Positions 61,768-64,000 of a DNA stretch of 64,000 bases are shown piece by piece. Numbering within the stretch: the first letter of the stretch is position 1; every line of letters starts with the position of its first letter. The position numbers and the translations under genes are program-made. The notes below the pieces were generated by a model. The model was not told the origin of the DNA and did no database searches. It worked only from the letters and a program-made list of their open reading frames with translations. Source of the stretch: Nitratireductor aestuarii (lineage in GTDB: Bacteria; Pseudomonadota; Alphaproteobacteria; Rhizobiales; Rhizobiaceae); the NCBI RefSeq assembly GCF_014641695.1, contig NZ_BMIF01000010.1:98735-162734 (forward strand), given 5' to 3'.

Positions 61768-63075
61768 ATGGAGCTCACGGTGAGAAAAAATCCTATTTCC
61801 CATTTGATCGATAGGATCCTCCCGGTTCAGAAGGACGAGAAAGCGTCACCGCATCCGTTTCTTGTGGTGTCCTACTTCACTGAAGATAATGAATATGTGG
61901 ACCATGCATCGAAACTGCGCGCTTCACTGGAGAAATGGCGCGTCCCATATTCCCTTACGCCCATCAAGACTTCCGGGGTATGGGAGTATGATTGCTCTCA
62001 GAAAGCGCGCTTCATGCGCGATGCCTGGGAAAACTCCACGGTACCCATCGTCTGGCTCGACGCAGACGCAACGGTGGAGGCATATCCCGCACTTTTTGCC
62101 GAAATTGACGCTGATTTCGCAATTCATAAATGGCAGGGCTGGGAATTTTGCAGCGGCACCACCTACTTCGGCAAGTCGCCTATTGCACGCAAACTCCTGG
62201 ATCAATGGGTATTACGCTGCGAGGCAGATCCTATTGCCTGGGATCAAATCAATTTGCAATCTGCTTGGTGCGACATTGCCGCTACCGAAGCCTTGAAAAC
62301 ATACTGGCTTCCGAGACCGTATCTGCAGATTTTTGACGCGCCTGAAGAAAGTCCGCCCGTTATCAAACATTGGCAGGCATCTCGCCGGCCCAAGAATGAC
62401 GGCCGTTCAAGCCCTCAACCTCAGTTGGCACTTACTGAACGGGGTATTCAATTACGCACTTCACATGTTCCCTGGCGGAGATCAGAGGAGGCGTTCTGGA
62501 TTGCACAAGGTACAGCGCACATCAAACCAGAAGCAGGCACAGAATTCCCGGAGGGGTTCGACATTGCAGAAGTATTACGCGAGGCTATCAACGGAGAATG
62601 GCCACTCCTCGAAATCGGATGCGGCGTTGGCAGGATAGCCTCCCTGTTCTCTCCCACCGAATATATCGGCGTCGACATCAATCCGAATGCTATTCTTCAG
62701 GCGCGGCGCTTACTACCGCACCATAATTTCAGACTCTATGACGATGGTTATGCCTACCCTCAGGCACCAACAGCGTTGTTTTACACGGTCCTTTTGCATG
62801 TCTCCGACCAGGCGCTGCCATTCCTGCTCGAGGAAGCGCTAAAAGGAAAACACAGAATTATTATTTCCGAAATTATGGATACCCGGTGGCGTCGTGAAGG
62901 AAACCCGCCTGTCTTCAATCGAAACCCGGAGGACTATATATTACTTATGCAGCAACTAGGCTTCCAGCTTACTTTTGTGAACAAGACACCTTATGAGCGA
63001 TATGACAGGGAGCCTCTTAACGTCGGGCGCGACAGCCGTTTAACGACATTGGCTTTCGTCGCAGTCGATAGCTGA
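61768..63075 (+). CDS. Glycosyltransferase-like domain fused to a SAM methyltransferase
   Basis: This is a 435-residue two-domain protein. Residues 1-210 look like a nucleotide-diphospho-sugar transferase: VVSYFTEDNEY, QKARFMRDAWENSTVPIVWLDADATVEAYP (DxD as DAD near 96, split before Val-Pro) and WEFCSGTTYFGKS. Residues about 265-435 are a class I SAM methyltransferase with WPLLEIGCGVGRIASLF (motif I) and EYIGVDINPNAI (acidic SAM-binding Asp). GGATGCTTAC precedes the ATG. Codon use is less GC-rich than neighbours. It could modify a surface glycan by both glycosylation and methylation. Confidence 0.72.
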   Translation: MELTVRKNPISHLIDRILPVQKDEKASPHPFLVVSYFTEDNEYVDHASKLRASLEKWRVPYSLTPIKTSGVWEYDCSQKARFMRDAWENSTVPIVWLDADATVEAYPALFAEIDADFAIHKWQGWEFCSGTTYFGKSPIARKLLDQWVLRCEADPIAWDQINLQSAWCDIAATEALKTYWLPRPYLQIFDAPEESPPVIKHWQASRRPKNDGRSSPQPQLALTERGIQLRTSHVPWRRSEEAFWIAQGTAHIKPEAGTEFPEGFDIAEVLREAINGEWPLLEIGCGVGRIASLFSPTEYIGVDINPNAILQARRLLPHHNFRLYDDGYAYPQAPTALFYTVLLHVSDQALPFLLEEALKGKHRIIISEIMDTRWRREGNPPVFNRNPEDYILLMQQLGFQLTFVNKTPYERYDREPLNVGRDSRLTTLAFVAVDS

Positions 63076-63231
63076 CCATAGCCTTTTTTATTTGCCACCA
63101 GCTGAAAAGTAGCCTCTCACTCACCGAGCTTGCTCTTTCCAGATGTAGCAGTTGGCTTCTCCAAGCTGAGCGAGCACGCACTTGTGGAAGCCATGAGCGA
63201 ACACTTGTTGCAGAACATCAGGCGGGAAACG

Positions 63232-63263
63232 AAAAAGCCCGGCGCGTTGAGCGACCGGGCTTT
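63232..63263 (-). terminator. Terminator distal to the tRNA-derived repeats
   Basis: AAAGCCCGG/CCGGGCTTT stem with a 12-base loop, followed on the minus strand by TTTTTCG. It closes transcription from the rRNA operon past the repeats, or ends the gene at 61768 on the plus strand. Confidence 0.68.
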
Positions 63264-63270
63264 CATTTAG

Positions 63271-63467
63271 TTGCGGGGGCAGGATTTGAACCGTTCGTCG
63301 GGGAATTGGTCCACTGGATCAATTCCTGATCCTCCTCACCCTTCAGGTTCTGAGCCAGAAGAACACCGGAGCGGGCCTTCACACAGAACAGCGTGTCTCA
63401 TGCCGGGCCTTAGAGGTGCCGCTAAACAAAAAAAGCGCCGGGCTGATGCCTCGGCGCTTTGATTTGG
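63271..63467 (-). repeat. tRNA-fMet-derived tandem repeat unit 1
   Basis: This 197-bp unit is about 97% identical to the next one. On the minus strand it ends with the 22-base 3' end of tRNA-fMet (GGTTCAAATCCTGCCCCCGC...). It has an altered anticodon arm (GGCTCAGAACCTGAAGG versus GGCTCATAACCTGAAGG) and a 25-bp near-palindrome (63302-63326) in place of the T stem. It also carries its own terminator copy (63427-63460). It is not a functional tRNA. Confidence 0.8.
63427..63460 (-). terminator. Terminator copy 1 in the tandem repeat
   Basis: AAAGCGCCG/CGGCGCTTT stem followed on the minus strand by TTTTTTTG; a duplicate of 63625-63657. Confidence 0.8.
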
Positions 63468-63662
63468 TTGCGGGGGCAGGATTTGAACCGTTCGTCGGGG
63501 AATTGGTCCACTGGATCAATTCCTGATCCTCCTCACCCTTCAGGTTCTGAGCCAGAAGAACACCCGAGCGGGCCTTCACACAGAACAGCGTGTCTCATGC
63601 CGGGCCTTAGACGTGTCGCTAAACAAAAAAAGCGCCGGGCTTGTGCCTCGGCGCTTTGATCT
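63468..63662 (-). repeat. tRNA-fMet-derived tandem repeat unit 2
   Basis: The second copy of the 197/198-bp unit, abutting the genuine tRNA-fMet. Single-base differences from unit 1 include CCGGAG/CCCGAG and GAGGTG/GACGTG. It contains the same 25-bp near-palindrome (63499-63523) and the terminator at 63625-63657. Period from unit 2 to the real tRNA 3' end is 198 bp. Confidence 0.8.
63625..63657 (-). terminator. Terminator after tRNA-fMet
   Basis: AAAGCGCCG/CGGCGCTTT stem and T-run on the minus strand directly after tRNA-fMet, the likely end of the rRNA operon. Confidence 0.85.
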
Positions 63663-63739
<77 letters not shown>

Positions 63740-63834
63740 TCAAAGTATTTCTGTTCCAACAACAAGAGGCCGCGGTGAGCGGCCTTCGAGTTTGAGCTGT
63801 GAAGAGAGAATGTTTTGAAGAACATGCGTTTGGC

Positions 63835-63953
63835 AGACCTGGCAGCGACCTACTCTCCCGTGTCTTAAGACAGAGTACCATTGGCGCAGGGGCGTTTCAC
63901 GGCCGTGTTCGGAATGGGAACGGGTGCAGCCACCCCGCAATAACCACCAGGTC
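63835..63953 (-). rRNA. rrf: 5S ribosomal RNA
   Basis: 119 nt on the minus strand: GACCTGGTGGTTATTGCGGG at the 5' end, CCCGTTCCCATTCCGAACAC in loop B/C and GGGAGAGTAGGTCGCTGCC near the 3' end, all alphaproteobacterial 5S features. The 23S gene is expected to its right, outside the window. Confidence 0.97.
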
Positions 63954-64000
63954 GGCAAAACGCATGTTTTCAAAATCAAGAAGCTGGAATGGTGAATGGT

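Noticed and set aside
63271..63659. Small ORFs giving RGQDLNRSSGNW-type peptides
   Set aside because: These are translations of antisense tRNA and tRNA-derived repeat sequence, a familiar artefact.

Overview
The window looks like chromosomal DNA of a Rhizobiales (Hyphomicrobiales) alphaproteobacterium. It is GC-rich. It ends in the 3' end of an rRNA operon in the alphaproteobacterial order 5S rRNA then tRNA-fMet (minus strand). It carries a rhizobial-type intergenic mosaic palindrome (58962-59066), tripartite tricarboxylate (TctABC) transporters and many CoA-catabolism genes. No species can be named from the sequence alone.

Layout. (1) 1-5039: TctABC uptake genes. Two paralogous binding-protein genes each have an identical 16-bp sigma-54 type -24/-12 promoter. 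tctB-tctA form the end of a nine-gene minus-strand operon (12891 to 3064) encoding enoyl-CoA hydratase, an ADP-forming acyl-CoA synthetase, a paired two-subunit acyl-CoA dehydrogenase, two SDRs and a carboxymuconolactone-decarboxylase-like protein. A TetR gene sits upstream, and a TetR-type palindrome (12918-12935) lies at the head of the operon. (2) 13.9-22.4 kb: SMP-30 hydrolase, LysR, a luciferase-like (LLM) monooxygenase, a flavin reductase with an extra N-terminal domain, a class III CoA-transferase, a FadB-like fusion and an acyl-CoA dehydrogenase. (3) 22.4-24.4 kb: an AT-rich islet with a small CXXCH protein, a DUF2927-like membrane protein and a frameshifted phage-like gene. (4) 24.5-38.9 kb: enoyl-CoA hydratase, NCS2 permease, ferredoxin reductase, SDR, TetR, 7Fe ferredoxin, a four-subunit ferredoxin-dependent 2-oxoacid oxidoreductase, an AMP-forming acyl-CoA ligase and a complete Liv-type ABC importer. 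(5) 38.9-43.6 kb: a FecBCDE-like ABC importer with two poorly understood partner proteins. (6) 43.8-47.9 kb: housekeeping and envelope genes. (7) 48.1-59.1 kb: two flavin reductases, GntR, two LLM monooxygenases (RutA-like and NtaA-like), an Ssu/Tau-type importer with two tandem binding proteins, an alpha/beta-barrel protein and an asparaginase-like protein. (8) 59.2-64 kb: autotransporter, a glycosyltransferase-methyltransferase fusion, then two tandem tRNA-derived repeats, tRNA-fMet and 5S rRNA.

Functionally, regions 1, 2 and 4 read as one accessory catabolic island. A carboxylic acid would be imported (Tct or Liv), activated to a CoA thioester (ADP-forming, AMP-forming or CoA-transferase route), oxidised by flavin monooxygenase, SDR and acyl-CoA dehydrogenase steps, and finished by beta-oxidation and a ferredoxin-linked 2-oxoacyl step, with FdxA and Fpr handling electrons. 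The substrate cannot be read from sequence. Region 7 is a second, self-contained pathway, best explained as uptake and oxidative opening of an N-containing ring followed by amide hydrolysis. It is the strongest candidate here for an undescribed pathway. Short palindromes tie most of these blocks to local regulators.
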